A DNA stretch of 64,000 nucleotides from Allgaiera indica (GTDB taxonomy: Bacteria > Pseudomonadota > Alphaproteobacteria > Rhodobacterales > Rhodobacteraceae), in contig NZ_FNOB01000013.1 of the NCBI RefSeq assembly GCF_900106675.1, positions 62,001-126,000 of the forward strand. The letters are read 5' to 3'. The notes beneath the pieces are model-generated. The model was not told where the DNA came from and searched no databases. It saw only the letters and a program-made list of their open reading frames with translations. Positions 9,639-20,400 of this stretch are shown in pieces. Position 1 is the first letter of the stretch, and each line of letters starts with the position of its first letter. The translations under genes and the position numbers were made by a program.

Positions 9639-10108
9639 GCCGGGCCAGCCGCCTTCTGGCCGCCGCCCGGCAAGCGGGCGCGACCATCGCCACGGCCGAA
9701 AGCTGCACCGCCGGGCTGATCGCCGGCGCAATCACCGAGGTCGCCGGTTCATCCGATGTCTTCGATCGCGGCTTCGTCACCTATACCAACGCTGCCAAGC
9801 AGCAGATGCTAGGCGTCGCCGCCAAGACCCTGGCCGCCCATGGCGCGGTGTCCGAAGAGGTCGCGCGAGAGATGGCCGAGGGCGCGCTGGCACGGTCCGA
9901 TGCCACCCTCGCCGTCGCAGTCACCGGCATCGCTGGCCCCGGCGGATCCGAACACAAGCCCGAGGGCCGGGTTTGCTTCGGTCTGGCGCGCACGGGGCAG
10001 GCCACCCGGACCGAGACGGTCGATTTCGGCACGCTCGGGCGCACGCAGGTCCGTGCGGCAACGGTGACACATGCGCTCGACCTGCTCATCGGCGCGCTCA
10101 ACTCCTAA
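9635..10108 (+). CDS. CinA C-terminal domain amidase (PncC-like)
   Basis: The protein consists only of the CinA C-terminal domain (about 157 residues): TAESCTAGLIAGAITEVAGSS, VTYTNAAKQQMLGV, AVSEEVAREMAEGA, VTGIAGPGG and KPEGRVCFGL. Family members deamidate nicotinamide mononucleotide (PncC), returning it to NAD synthesis; the N-terminal CinA domain is absent. The start at 9635 is chosen for the ATGA overlap with pgpA; an in-frame ATG at 9617 would add six residues. The enzyme activity is inferred from the family. Confidence 0.88.
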   Translation: MSRASRLLAAARQAGATIATAESCTAGLIAGAITEVAGSSDVFDRGFVTYTNAAKQQMLGVAAKTLAAHGAVSEEVAREMAEGALARSDATLAVAVTGIAGPGGSEHKPEGRVCFGLARTGQATRTETVDFGTLGRTQVRAATVTHALDLLIGALNS

Positions 10109-10258
10109 GCCGGGCACCGCGCGCCGGGGGGGGGCGCGCCCGCTCTGCTCGCGCCCCGGAGCCGCACCCAAGGCGCCATTCCTGTTATTCTTTCCGGCAC
10201 AAACATCCCGGGGGTGCAGAGGGCAGCGCGCCCGCCGCCGGGCTCACAACAAATCCCC

Positions 10259-10947
<689 letters not shown>

Positions 10948-10951
<4 letters not shown>

Positions 10952-11523
10952 GAGCGTTTCATCCAGCGATGGGTGAACCAGGCGACGGCGGCAATGACGA
11001 TCAGCGCCAGCATCACCATCGACGCCTTGAACAGATAGCCGTCGATCGATTTGTAGGCGTAACCCAGCGAATAGCCAAGGATCACGAAGAAGGCGCTTTT
11101 CGGGATCGTCGCGACAAGGTTCCAGCCCAGGAATTTCGCCACGTTCATATGCGCGGCCCCCGCCGCCGCCAGTACCAGCATCCCCGCCGAATGGGTGATC
11201 TTGCCGATCACCAGGGTCCGGCCGCCCTTGTCGCGGAAATGCTCTTTCAGCTTGCCGATCCGGCTGTCGTCCAGACGCAGCCGATGCTGCCACTTCGGGC
11301 TTAGCCAGCGCGACCCGTTGCGCCCCAATTCGTAAAACAGCATGTCCCCGATCAGATCGGCCGCCACCACCACCGCGAAGACGGCATAGACATCCATGAA
11401 GCCCAGCTTCGCCAGATAGGCCCCGATGACCGAGACGATCGGCCCCTCGGCCACCGCCAGAAGGAACAGAAGCAGCAAGCCATGGGCCTGAACCAGGGAA
11501 AGAATGGTGGCAAGGCTGATCAT
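10948..11523 (-). CDS. DedA/SNARE-associated family membrane protein
   Basis: The 191-residue integral membrane protein opens with LLLLFLLAVAEGPIVSVIGAYLAKLG and has the family pattern around ADLIGDMLFYELGR, then KITHSAGMLVLAAAGAAHM and a C-terminal helix. DedA proteins are lipid scramblase/flippase candidates affecting membrane homeostasis. Between two glycosyltransferases it may move the lipid product or carrier across the inner membrane (inference). It begins 5 bases after the GT21 stop and overlaps the GT2 gene by 4 bases. Confidence 0.85.
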
Positions 11524-11527
11524 GGGT

Positions 11528-12664
11528 CTATTTCGCCGTGCTCAGCCCGTCGGCGCCGGCCTTGTCCATCTGATTGCCGCGCCAAGTAAAGCCCCTTCCC
11601 GCCCAGGCCGCGACCCAGATCGCCGGCAGCATCAGATCGCGCAGCATCCACATCGCCACGTCGCGCGCGCCCTGGGGCCAGCCCGCCTGACGCGCCAGGC
11701 CCCATTCCGCGGCGAACCACAGCATGACCAGCCCGGGCAGGCAGATCCAGCTGGCCGCCCCCGCCGCAGCCAGCGCCGCGATCGCCAGCACGGGCGGCAA
11801 CGCGCCGGTCAGGATCTCGGCCGTGAACAGCAGCGGAAAACCCAGCCGCCGTACCCGCGCCCAGCGCAGCTGTCGCGACCAGACCGTGCCGAAGCCGCGC
11901 CGCCCGATCGGCTGGGCGAAGGGTTCGGGCGCCAGCCGCACGTTCAACCCCAGCCCCCGCACCAGCTTGGTCGAGGCGACATCCTCGGCCATCTCGCCGC
12001 CCAGCCGCGCCAGCCCGCCGCCGGCCTCGACCACGCCGCGGCGCCAGAACAGCGTCTTGCCCTGCGCGTATCCCAGCCCCAGGCTGTCGGCCAACAGCTG
12101 CCAGCGCGCCTGATAGGTGTTGAGAAAGCCGCATTCCAGCGCGCCCCAGGCGTTTTCCGGCCGAATCCCCACGGGGGGCGAACTGACAAGGCCGGTGCGC
12201 GCGTCGAAACGGCTGACCGAGACGCGCAGGAAATCCGGCGGCAGCAGGACGTTGGAATCCGACATCACGATCCAGTCGTGGCGCGCCGCGTTCCAGCCCT
12301 TGACCAGGTTGTTGAGCTTGGGGTTGCCGCTGATCGGATCGGTGCCGATCAGCAGCTTCGCGGGCACGTCGGGATGCGCGGCGATCAGCTTTTCGGCCAG
12401 CGGTATGGCCGGATCATCGACCCGTTCGACGCAGAAGATCACCTCATATTCGGCATACTCTTGCGCGAACGAGGTCGCCAGCGTCTCTTCCAGCGCGTAT
12501 TCCAGCCCGCAAAGCGGCCGCAGCAACGATACCGGCGGCTGCCCGGCGCGCGCGGTGCTTCGGCGCGCGCGCGCCAGCCGCAGCGACACGATCGTCACGC
12601 TGAGCAGGTGAAGCCCCAGCGCCCCCAGGACAAACAGCGTCAGGATGGCCGTGGCTGCGCCCAT
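11528..12664 (-). CDS. GT21-type (ceramide glucosyltransferase-like) membrane glycosyltransferase
   Basis: The 378-residue protein has an N-terminal membrane helix (ILTLFVLGALGLHLLSVTIV), a GT-A domain with VSLLRPLCGLEYALEETL, GNPKLNNLVKG, acidic DSNVLLPPDF and GEMAEDVAST, the QLRWARVRR motif ((Q/R)xxRW class), and two C-terminal membrane segments. This matches GT21 enzymes that glucosylate ceramide, and HpnI-like relatives that act on other lipids. The acceptor is not known; no sphingolipid synthesis genes are in the window. The start lies two bases past the metallophosphoesterase stop. Confidence 0.82.
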   Translation of the reverse strand: MGAATAILTLFVLGALGLHLLSVTIVSLRLARARRSTARAGQPPVSLLRPLCGLEYALEETLATSFAQEYAEYEVIFCVERVDDPAIPLAEKLIAAHPDVPAKLLIGTDPISGNPKLNNLVKGWNAARHDWIVMSDSNVLLPPDFLRVSVSRFDARTGLVSSPPVGIRPENAWGALECGFLNTYQARWQLLADSLGLGYAQGKTLFWRRGVVEAGGGLARLGGEMAEDVASTKLVRGLGLNVRLAPEPFAQPIGRRGFGTVWSRQLRWARVRRLGFPLLFTAEILTGALPPVLAIAALAAAGAASWICLPGLVMLWFAAEWGLARQAGWPQGARDVAMWMLRDLMLPAIWVAAWAGRGFTWRGNQMDKAGADGLSTAK

Positions 12665-12665
12665 C

Positions 12666-13538
12666 TCAGGCGACCCAGCCCGGCGCGTCCTCGGCCTCGG
12701 GCAGGTCGACCGGCCGCGCGGCAGAGGCCGGCACGCCGGCCCAGCGCAGCAGTTGAAGCGTGCCGTCGCGGGCTTCGGTCACGGCGGTGAAGCTGTCGAT
12801 CCAGTCGCCGCAATTGGCGTAGATCACGCCGAAATCCTCGTGCAGGGCGGGTTTATGGAAATGGCCGCAGATTACCCCGTCGTAATCGCCGTCGCGGGCC
12901 AGCCGCGCCAGGCGCTTCTCGAAACGGTTGCCATAGCGGATCAGGCTGTTGAAGCGCAAAAGCGCACGCTCGATGACGATGAATTCCTCCATCCCAAGCA
13001 GCTTGCGCACGCGGTTCACCAGCGACGACAGACCGCGCAGCCCGCTGTCGACATGCGCGCCCATAAGCGAGATCCAGCGCGCCCGCCTGCGCTGGAAGAT
13101 GTCGCATTGGTCGCCGTGCAGCACCAGATATTCGCGCCCGTCGATGGCGCGGTGGCGGATCTGTTCGACCACCTCGATCTGGCCGAAATAGGTTCCGTAA
13201 TGGCGCCGCAGGAAGGCATCGTGATTGCCGGGCAGATAGACGATGCGCGCGCCGGCCTCGGCGAAATCGAGGATCAGCCGCACCGCCATGTCATGCGCGG
13301 GCGTCCAGTTCTTGCCGATCGGCACCCAGCTGTCGAAGATATCACCGACCAGATAGATCGTGTCGGCACTGACATGGGTCAGGAAATCCACCAGCGCCTC
13401 GATCCGGCAGCCGCGAGCGCCCATATGCACGTCCGAGATGAACAGCGCGCGAAAATGGCGCCTGGGCCGTGTCGGAACCGGGCGCGGCGCGTCCGGGCCT
13501 GAAAGCATCGCTTCGAAGGTCGCTCTGTCGTCCCTCAT
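12666..13538 (-). CDS. Calcineurin-like metallophosphoesterase (LpxH-like)
   Basis: The 290-residue protein shows the five metallophosphoesterase blocks: FISDVHMGARG, LVGDIFDSW, LPGNHDAFLR, LHGDQCD and CGHFHKP. The overall pattern resembles UDP-2,3-diacylglucosamine hydrolases (LpxH). Many alphaproteobacteria use LpxI for that step, so this copy may instead cleave a lipid phosphate or pyrophosphate for the adjoining glycolipid genes (inference). The start at 13538 is chosen; an in-frame ATG 12 codons earlier has no clear ribosome site. It is the first gene of the operon. Confidence 0.83.
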   Translation of the reverse strand: MRDDRATFEAMLSGPDAPRPVPTRPRRHFRALFISDVHMGARGCRIEALVDFLTHVSADTIYLVGDIFDSWVPIGKNWTPAHDMAVRLILDFAEAGARIVYLPGNHDAFLRRHYGTYFGQIEVVEQIRHRAIDGREYLVLHGDQCDIFQRRRARWISLMGAHVDSGLRGLSSLVNRVRKLLGMEEFIVIERALLRFNSLIRYGNRFEKRLARLARDGDYDGVICGHFHKPALHEDFGVIYANCGDWIDSFTAVTEARDGTLQLLRWAGVPASAARPVDLPEAEDAPGWVA

Positions 13539-14047
13539 GCGCCTTCCCCTATCTTGTTGTCGCACCCCCCGCATCCCCGATATCTGGAAAGTCCGCGGGT
13601 GCGCAATGCTTGTCGCAGGCGCGGCTCACAGGAGTGTGACATTTCTGGCGGGATCAGGCCCCGGGCGTCCCATCGCGCAATTTTTCGCGGCATGTTCAAA
13701 TCCGTCTCAGCGAAGCGCGCGCTTCACCCCAAGCCCCATTACCCTCATGCAACTGCATCGGCGGGCTTGCAAGCGCCTGACCGCATTCTCACAAATCTTT
13801 AATATTTGTTGCCGCGCGTCGCGCTGCCCTTTTTTAACCCTGTCAGGGCGAGATCGGTTCCCCGGATTGCTCACGGCAGCGCGAGGCCCCGGGCGGGCTC
13901 TGCCCCCTGCATCGCGGGGATATGGCCGCCAGAAATAACCCGCAAAGCACGCCGGATTTCGCTTTGTGCCCTATGTCCCGGCGGCCCAGTAACCCCTGCG
14001 GGGGCGACAGCGCCGCGGGGGTACCGTCGCGCCCTGCTCCGGGGGGC
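13539..14047. other. Intergenic region without recognisable gene
   Basis: No convincing coding frame is seen. The stretch has an AT-rich patch with ACAAAT/ATTTGT arms (13791-13796 and 13804-13809) and a CCCTG-T-CAGGG palindrome shortly after. These may be promoter parts of the metallophosphoesterase operon, but nothing decisive is visible. Confidence 0.4.
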
Positions 14048-15217
14048 TCAGACCGGGGGGCGGGTCAGTTTCGGGGCCAGATTCTCCAACATGCCCAGGC
14101 ATTGCGAGAGCTGATCGAGCGATACATATTCATCCGGCTTGTGGGCCTGCGCGATCGAGCCGGGCCCGCACAGCACAACCGACATTCCCAGCGCCTGGAA
14201 CAGGCCCGCCTCGGTTCCGAAGGGCACGGTCTCGGCGCCGTTGAACCCGGTCAGTTCCGCCACCAGATCGCGCGCGGCGTTCACCTCCATCGGCTCCAGC
14301 CCCGCGACCTCGCCGATCACCTCGGTTTCGATCGCGGCCTCGGGGCAGACGGCGCGCATCGCGGGCAGCAATTCCTCGGCCACATAGGTAGCGAGGTCCG
14401 CCTTGACGAAATCGGCATCCTCCCAGCGCACCGGGCGCATTTCCCAGGCGACCTCGGCCAGGCCGGGGATCACGTTGTGGGCGTGCCCGCCGTTCAGCGC
14501 GCCGGGGTTGATCGTGCTCCAGGGCGGATCGAAGCGGCTGCCATGCGGGGCGCGGGCCTTCAGCCGTTCGCGCAGCTCCAGCAGCCGGCCGACATAGCGC
14601 ACCGCATATTCCACCGCGTTCACACCCCGGTCGGGGGACGAGCCGTGGCCTTCCAGCCCCGAGAACCGGGCGGTGTATTCGCAACAGCCCTTGTGGCCCT
14701 CGATGATGCGCATCTCGGTCGGCTCCCCGACGATGGCGAGCGCCGGGCGCAGGCCGCGCTCGCGCAGCGCGCCGGCCAGGGCGGCGCCGCCGACACAGCC
14801 GACCTCTTCGTCATGGGTGAAGGCGAAGTGCACCGGGCGGCGGCTGTCTTGCGCGGCGTAGACCGGCGCCATGGCGACGCAGGCGGCGATGAAGCCCTTC
14901 ATGTCGCAGCTGCCGCGGCCGTAAAGGCGGCCTGCGCGTTCCTCCATCGCGAAAGGGTCCGATGTCCAGGCCTGATCGGCCACAGGGACCACATCGGTAT
15001 GGCCCGAAAGCACGATACCGCCGTCGCCCTCGGGGCCGATGGTGGCGAAAAGGTTGCCCTTGGTTCCGGTGGGATCAAGGAAGATCTCGCATCGCGCGCC
15101 CGCAGATTCCAGCCGCTCGGCCAACCAGGCGATCAGCTGCAGGTTCGACTCGCTCGACACCGTGGGATGGGCGATCATTTCGGCCAGATAGGCCTGGGTG
15201 GTCTCGAGGCTGGTCAT
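14048..15217 (-). CDS. argE: Acetylornithine deacetylase ArgE (M20 family)
   Basis: The 389-residue zinc peptidase-fold enzyme has metal and catalytic motifs SGHTDVVPV, YGRGSCDMKGF, FTHDEEVGCVGG, GEPTEM and a late TEAGLFQALG/AHKPDEYVSL. It hydrolyses N-acetylornithine to ornithine in arginine synthesis. It stands alone, convergent to nothing and flanked by two long gaps. A relative acting on another N-acyl amino acid is possible, but motifs and length fit ArgE well. Confidence 0.88.
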   Translation of the reverse strand: MTSLETTQAYLAEMIAHPTVSSESNLQLIAWLAERLESAGARCEIFLDPTGTKGNLFATIGPEGDGGIVLSGHTDVVPVADQAWTSDPFAMEERAGRLYGRGSCDMKGFIAACVAMAPVYAAQDSRRPVHFAFTHDEEVGCVGGAALAGALRERGLRPALAIVGEPTEMRIIEGHKGCCEYTARFSGLEGHGSSPDRGVNAVEYAVRYVGRLLELRERLKARAPHGSRFDPPWSTINPGALNGGHAHNVIPGLAEVAWEMRPVRWEDADFVKADLATYVAEELLPAMRAVCPEAAIETEVIGEVAGLEPMEVNAARDLVAELTGFNGAETVPFGTEAGLFQALGMSVVLCGPGSIAQAHKPDEYVSLDQLSQCLGMLENLAPKLTRPPV

Positions 15218-15653
15218 TGCTGCGCTCCTTGCTTGGCGGATGCGGATTCGGTCGCGCAGAGTGCCACGGAAAAGGGGGGAGGTTTAGCCCCTGTGTCACG
15301 CGCGGTGCAAATGCCGTCCGTGGCAGTTTTTTTTGCCGGCGCTTGGTGCCGCCGCGCCGGTCCATCGGGGTGCCCTGACCCGCGTGGATTTCGCGCCGCC
15401 ACCCCCGGCGCCCGCCGCCAATCGCCCACATGCGCAGCCTGGCCGCGCGGGCGGGATCGCGGGTCGCCGCCCGCCGTGGTGCCTATCTGTCCCGCGCGCA
15501 TCCTGCGATAGCGGCCGGGCGGCTGAGCGCGACGCCCGGACAGGGCCATGTCGCGGCGATGTCGCCAGCCTTAGGCTTGTGCTATCCCCCCGCGAATGTT
15601 GTAAGCAGACAAATCCGACACAAACGACAGACGAGATTCGACGGGAGAGCGCC
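15218..15653. other. Divergent intergenic region argE/ssb
   Basis: 436 bases without a supported gene. It must hold the promoters of argE (leftward) and ssb (rightward). I looked for the alphaproteobacterial LexA sites GTTCN7GTTC and GAACN7GAAC near ssb and did not find a clear one. The short frames here have shadow-like composition. Confidence 0.4.
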
Positions 15654-16151
15654 ATGGCAGGTTCGGTCAACAAGGTCATTCTAATTGGCAATCTCGGGGC
15701 CGACCCCGAGGTGCGCGATTTCCCCTCGGGCGGCAAGGTATGCAACCTGCGCATCGCGACCTCGGAAACCTGGCGCGACCGCAACTCGGGCGAACGTCGC
15801 GAGCGCACCGAATGGCACCGTGTCGCGATCTATGCCGAACCGCTGGTCCGGGTGGCCGAGCAATATCTGCGCAAGGGCTCGAAGGTTTACATCGAGGGCC
15901 AGCTGGAAACCCGCAAGTGGCAGGACCAGTCCGGCCAGGATCGCTTCACCACCGAGATCGCGCTGCGGCCCTACCGGTCCGAACTGACCATGCTGGACGG
16001 CCGCTCCGAAGGCGGCCAGGGCGGTGGCGGCGGTGGCTATGGCGGCGGGGCGCCCTCGGGCGGCGGCTACGGGGGCGGATACGGCGGCGGCGACCAGGGC
16101 GGCGCGGGCGGCGGCGGACGCAGCGACATGGATGACGACATTCCGTTCTGA
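15654..16151 (+). CDS. ssb: Single-stranded DNA-binding protein
   Basis: The 165-residue SSB starts [20 protein letters not shown] (OB-fold), continues with [23 protein letters not shown] and TTEIALRPY, then a glycine-rich flexible linker (residues about 120-155) and the acidic tip DMDDDIPF that docks repair and replication partners. The start at 15654 follows a GGGAGAG ribosome site; the in-frame upstream extension has no SSB character. It coats single-stranded DNA during replication, repair and recombination. Confidence 0.97.
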   Translation: MAGSVNKVILIGNLGADPEVRDFPSGGKVCNLRIATSETWRDRNSGERRERTEWHRVAIYAEPLVRVAEQYLRKGSKVYIEGQLETRKWQDQSGQDRFTTEIALRPYRSELTMLDGRSEGGQGGGGGGYGGGAPSGGGYGGGYGGGDQGGAGGGGRSDMDDDIPF

Positions 16152-16168
16152 GGCAGGCCCGAAGACGC

Positions 16169-16190
16169 GACCGGCCTTGCGGGGCCGGTC
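16169..16190. terminator. Hairpin between convergent ssb and queA
   Basis: GACCGGCC (16169-16176) pairs with GGCCGGTC (16183-16190) around a 6-base loop. It has no T-run, so termination strength is uncertain, but the position between converging stops is typical. Confidence 0.45.
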
Positions 16191-16202
16191 CGGCAGGGGG
16201 CC

Positions 16203-17255
16203 TCAGGGGATCAGCAGCGACGCGTCCCCATAGGAAAAGAACCGATAGCGCTGCGCCACCGCATGGGCATAGATCCGGTCGATCTCCGGCTTGCCTATCA
16301 ATGCCGAGACCAGCATCATCAGCGTCGATTTCGGCAGGTGGAAATTGGTCATCAGCGCATCGGTCACCCGGAAGCGATAGCCCGGATAGATGAAGATGTC
16401 GGTGCTTCCCCGCCAGGGTTGCATCCGGCCCTCGGGATCGGCCGCGCTCTCGATCAGCCGCAACGCCGTGGTGCCGACCGGGATCACCCGGCCACCGGCG
16501 GCGCGGGTCGCGTTGATCTGGGCGGCGGCGGCCTCGGTCACCTCGCCCCATTCGGAATGCATCCGATGGGTGGTCACGTCCTCTACCTTCACCGGCAGGA
16601 AGGTGCCGGCGCCGACGTGCAGCGTGACCTCGGTGAAGGCCACGCCGCGGTCGCGCAGGGCCTGCAGCAGCGGCGCGTCGAAATGCAGCGACGCCGTCGG
16701 CGCCGCCACCGCTCCGGCGTGACGCGCAAAAACGGTCTGGTAATCGTCGCGATCCTGCTCGTCGGCGGCGCGGCGCGCGGCGATATACGGCGGCAGCGGC
16801 ATCGCCCCCGCCTCGGCCAGCGCGGCGTCGAAATCCTCGCCGGTCAGGTTGAAGGCCAGCACGACCTCGCCCCCGGCGCGGCTCTCGACCCGGGCCGAAA
16901 GCACCTCGGAAAAACGAATCTCGTCGCCGGGGCGCAGCTTGCGCGCGGGCTTGGCCAGCGCCAGCCATGCGCCCCCGGGACGGGGTTCAAGCAGCGTCGC
17001 CTCGATCTGCGCCACACCCTCGCCGGGGGCGGCAGCCTCGCGGGCGCGCGTCCCGCTCAGCCGCGCGGGGATCACCTTGGTATTGTTCAGCACCAGCCGG
17101 TCGCCGGGCCCCAGCAGATCGGGCAGGTCGCGCACATGCAGATCGCGGATGGCGCCACCCTCGGCCACCAGCAGCCGCGCCGAACTGCGCGGCCGCGCCG
17201 GGCGCGTGGCGATCAGCGCCTCGGGCAGATCGAAATCGAAATCGCTCAGCTTCAT
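16203..17255 (-). CDS. queA: S-adenosylmethionine:tRNA ribosyltransferase-isomerase QueA
   Basis: The 350-residue enzyme makes epoxyqueuosine in the wobble position of GUN tRNAs from preQ1 and AdoMet. Seen: [104 protein letters not shown] and [12 protein letters not shown]. The start at 17255 gives the standard N-terminus; 45 residues of in-frame upstream sequence are not conserved in style. It converges with ssb. Confidence 0.96.
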   Translation of the reverse strand: MKLSDFDFDLPEALIATRPARPRSSARLLVAEGGAIRDLHVRDLPDLLGPGDRLVLNNTKVIPARLSGTRAREAAAPGEGVAQIEATLLEPRPGGAWLALAKPARKLRPGDEIRFSEVLSARVESRAGGEVVLAFNLTGEDFDAALAEAGAMPLPPYIAARRAADEQDRDDYQTVFARHAGAVAAPTASLHFDAPLLQALRDRGVAFTEVTLHVGAGTFLPVKVEDVTTHRMHSEWGEVTEAAAAQINATRAAGGRVIPVGTTALRLIESAADPEGRMQPWRGSTDIFIYPGYRFRVTDALMTNFHLPKSTLMMLVSALIGKPEIDRIYAHAVAQRYRFFSYGDASLLIP

Positions 17256-17382
17256 GGCGCCCCTATGGCGCGGACTTCCGCCCGCCGCAAGAGGCCAATG
17301 CACCCCCCCCCGCCCCGACCCGCGCCGGCCAAGCCCCGCAGCCGCCCCAAGCGGCCCGGGCACGCGAACCGATCCCCTCCCC

Positions 17383-17407
17383 CCTTTCATTGTTCCCCAA
17401 ATACGCG
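17383..17407. repeat. Dispersed AT-rich intergenic motif, copy A
   Basis: The core TTCATTGTTCCCCAAATAC lies between queA and the AsmA-like gene and is found again at 37830-37853 before mmsA/LysR. It resembles in layout the TTCATCTTGG motif at 390-452 and 29835. The function is unknown. Confidence 0.6.
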
Positions 17408-17429
17408 AACGCCGCCCCTCATCCAGCCG

Positions 17430-20400
17430 CTAGTTCGGCAGCTTCGCGGCCGGGCGCCGGAACAGATCGCGCAGGAAGCCCGGCGCCAACACCGACAGCG
17501 GGTTGACCGACACCTTGGGATGCGCGGCCGTCCCCTTCAGCGAATAGTTGAAGCCAAACAGCCCCTCGCCCTCGCGCGACACCAACTGCCCGACCCCATT
17601 CAGCATATAGATCGGCGAGACCACACCCTGGATGTCGAAACGCTTGTCGGCGAAATCATAGGTCCCCGCCGCCGAAACCCCCAGCGAAGCCCCCGTGGCC
17701 GAGCCCTTGTCGATCTCGACCCCCTGCGGGGTCAGCTTGAAGCGCGCGCCGACATCGGCGAAGACCAGGCCCTGGCCGTTCAGTTGCTCCAGCAAGCCGA
17801 CCACGCTGATCGCGCTCAGCAGATCGGCCAGCGCCGGGGCGTTGCGCACCCGGATGTTCGACACCCGCAACCGGCCGTCGTATTCGCCCTTCCTGACACG
17901 CGGTACCAGGGTCATGTCCATCGCCCCGCCAAAGACCCGATCCGAGATCCCGGCGGCCCGGAACACCGCGCCGGCATCCTGCGAAGTCACCCGCACCGCG
18001 CTGCGCGCGCCCGGGCGCGGGCTGGCGGGCGCCACCACGCCCTCGACCGGGGCCGCGCCGTTCACCTTGCCCGCGAAGCGCCCGTTGAAGCCGCCCAACG
18101 TGGTGAATGATCCGGTGAAGCCGTCCAGCGCCAGCGACTGGCTGATCTGCAGCCGGTCAAGGCGAAGCGTGATCGGCACCGCCTCGGCCTTCGACGCTGC
18201 CGCCCCGACCGGCAGATGCGCCAGGTCGATCCGCCCGCCCGGCACCGTGATCGCCACCGGCCGTCCCCTGCCCCGGCCGACCAGATCCACCGGCGCATCC
18301 AGCCAGTCGCCCGCCTCGACCCGCGTCAGATGCACCACCTTCAGCGTGCCGTCGGGGTTGATCACCACATCGCCCTGCGCCCGCAATCCCGGCCCCTCAA
18401 GCAACAGCTTCGAGATCTCGGGCGGCTTGCCCAGCGTGCCCGATACCTCTAGCCGGCCGGGGGTGGCGGCGGGCTTGTCCCAGCCGATTTCCGGGATCGC
18501 AATCCGCAACCCCTTCAGCCCCGAGCGCAGGCTGAAGCGCGGCGCCTGCCCCTTGTCCAGCTCGATCCGCATCTGGCCCTGCGCCGCCCCCAGGACCGAG
18601 CCCTTGGGCAGGCCGATATGGAAGGCGTCGACAAAGGCGGGCGACAGCGTGACCTCTCCGGTCACCTCGGAATGGCCCTTGAATTTCGGCCCGAACTTCT
18701 GCGCCCAGGCGCCATCGAAGGCCACCGGGCCGAGCTTGCCCGGCCCCCAGATCTTCAGCCCCGCATTGTCGGCATGCAGTTGCAGCCGGGCCGAGGTCAG
18801 CTCTCGCTTCGGCACGATCCTGTCGGATCGGACATCGCTGATCGTGCCGGATACGTCATAGCGCACGTCGGGCAGTTCGATCTTGTCCTTCAGCGGCAGC
18901 TTGATGATCGCACGCATCCGCGCGTGCCCCTGCGCCAGATCCACCGGTTGTCCCGCCTTGCGCAGGAATTCGAACGGCGGCTCATCCAGCAACGACAGGG
19001 CGGCGGTGACGGTGCTGCGGGTCTGCAGATCGACGATCGCGGGGGCGGGCTTCTGGGTAATGTCGGGCACCTGAAAGACCGATCCCGCCACATCCACCAC
19101 ACCCCCCTTGGGCGGCGTCACATGGCCCTTGCGGATCACCATCGTGTAGCGGTCGCCATTGATCGTGGCATAGCCCTGGCCATCCTCGACCGGCGGCAGC
19201 GTCTTGATCACCCGCACATCGGCGCCCGAGAAATCGTACCCCAGGGCCATTTCCGGCTTGGTGCCGGGGTCGATGCGCAGGCCGACGTTCACATTGGTCA
19301 AAAGCCCCGTCAACACGTTCTCGGCCAGCCATTCGCGGGTCTTGTCGACCACGCTGACCGGCCATAGCGCCAGAAGCTGGTCGTGCCGGATCGCGTTGAC
19401 CTTGGCGTCCAGCGCCACCTTCAGCCCCTTGCCCGTCGCCGTCAGCCGCCCGCGCGCGTCGATCCGCCGCTTGCCCTCGATCAGCGCCAGTTGGCCGACC
19501 TGCACGTCGAACGGATCCAGCCGCAGCCGCAGATCCAGCGCGCCCTGGGAAAACCGCACCGGCTGTTCGAACAGACCCTCGGGGTCCACCATCACCTGGC
19601 TGAACTTCACCTGCGACAGAAAGGCCTGGGGCACGCCGTTCTTCATGTCTTCCAGATAGGCCTGGCCCGAGGCATGGATGCGCAGGATCCGGCTGTCCAC
19701 CGAGGCCTCGGTAATGGTCACCTTCTGGCTTTCGGGATGATAGGTGAAATAGAGCGTGCCATGCTGGAAGGGCACCGGCTTGACCTGTTCGCCCACGATC
19801 AGCGCGCCGCTGCCGATCTGCAGCTGGCCCTCCATCGGGCCCAGATCGCCCTGAGGGTCGACCGAGGCGCGGAAATCGCCCGAGATCGGCGCGCGGATCA
19901 GCTTCATCCAGGCCAGCGCCGGCGATTGCGCCGCGATATCGCGCGACGACACCCCCGTCACCCGCGCCGACATCCGCGCCGCGGGCGATCCCTTCTGCGT
20001 GACGAAGGTGAAGACGGCGCGCGCCGGCTCCTCGCGCCCGCCGGCCAGGCCGAAGCCGACCTCGATCGAGACCTGGCGCGCGTCCTGCACCATGGTCGCG
20101 CGGCCGTCGCTGAAGTTCCAGACCCGCCCGGCGCGCCTGTCATCCAGCGTGATCGACAGCGCGTCGGCGTCGATCCGGGTCAGGCGTGACAATTCGGGCT
20201 GGGTCAGGATGTTGTCGATCCGGTCCAGCACCTCGCCCACCGATTGCAACCCCGGCCCGCCGCTGCCGATCCCCTGCCCCATGGCCAGGTCGATGCGGCC
20301 GTCCCGGGCCCGTTTCAGTGTCAGGCTGGCGCCGGAAATCCGCAGCCGCACCGGCCGGATCTTGCCGTGCAGCAGCGGCTCCAGCGCCAGCGACACCTGC

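Noticed and set aside
15214-15549. 111-residue frame between argE and ssb
   Set aside because: Arg/Gly/Pro-rich shadow composition and no domain or ribosome site.
15560-15653. LexA box before ssb
   Set aside because: GTTCN7GTTC or GAACN7GAAC is not present in the promoter region.
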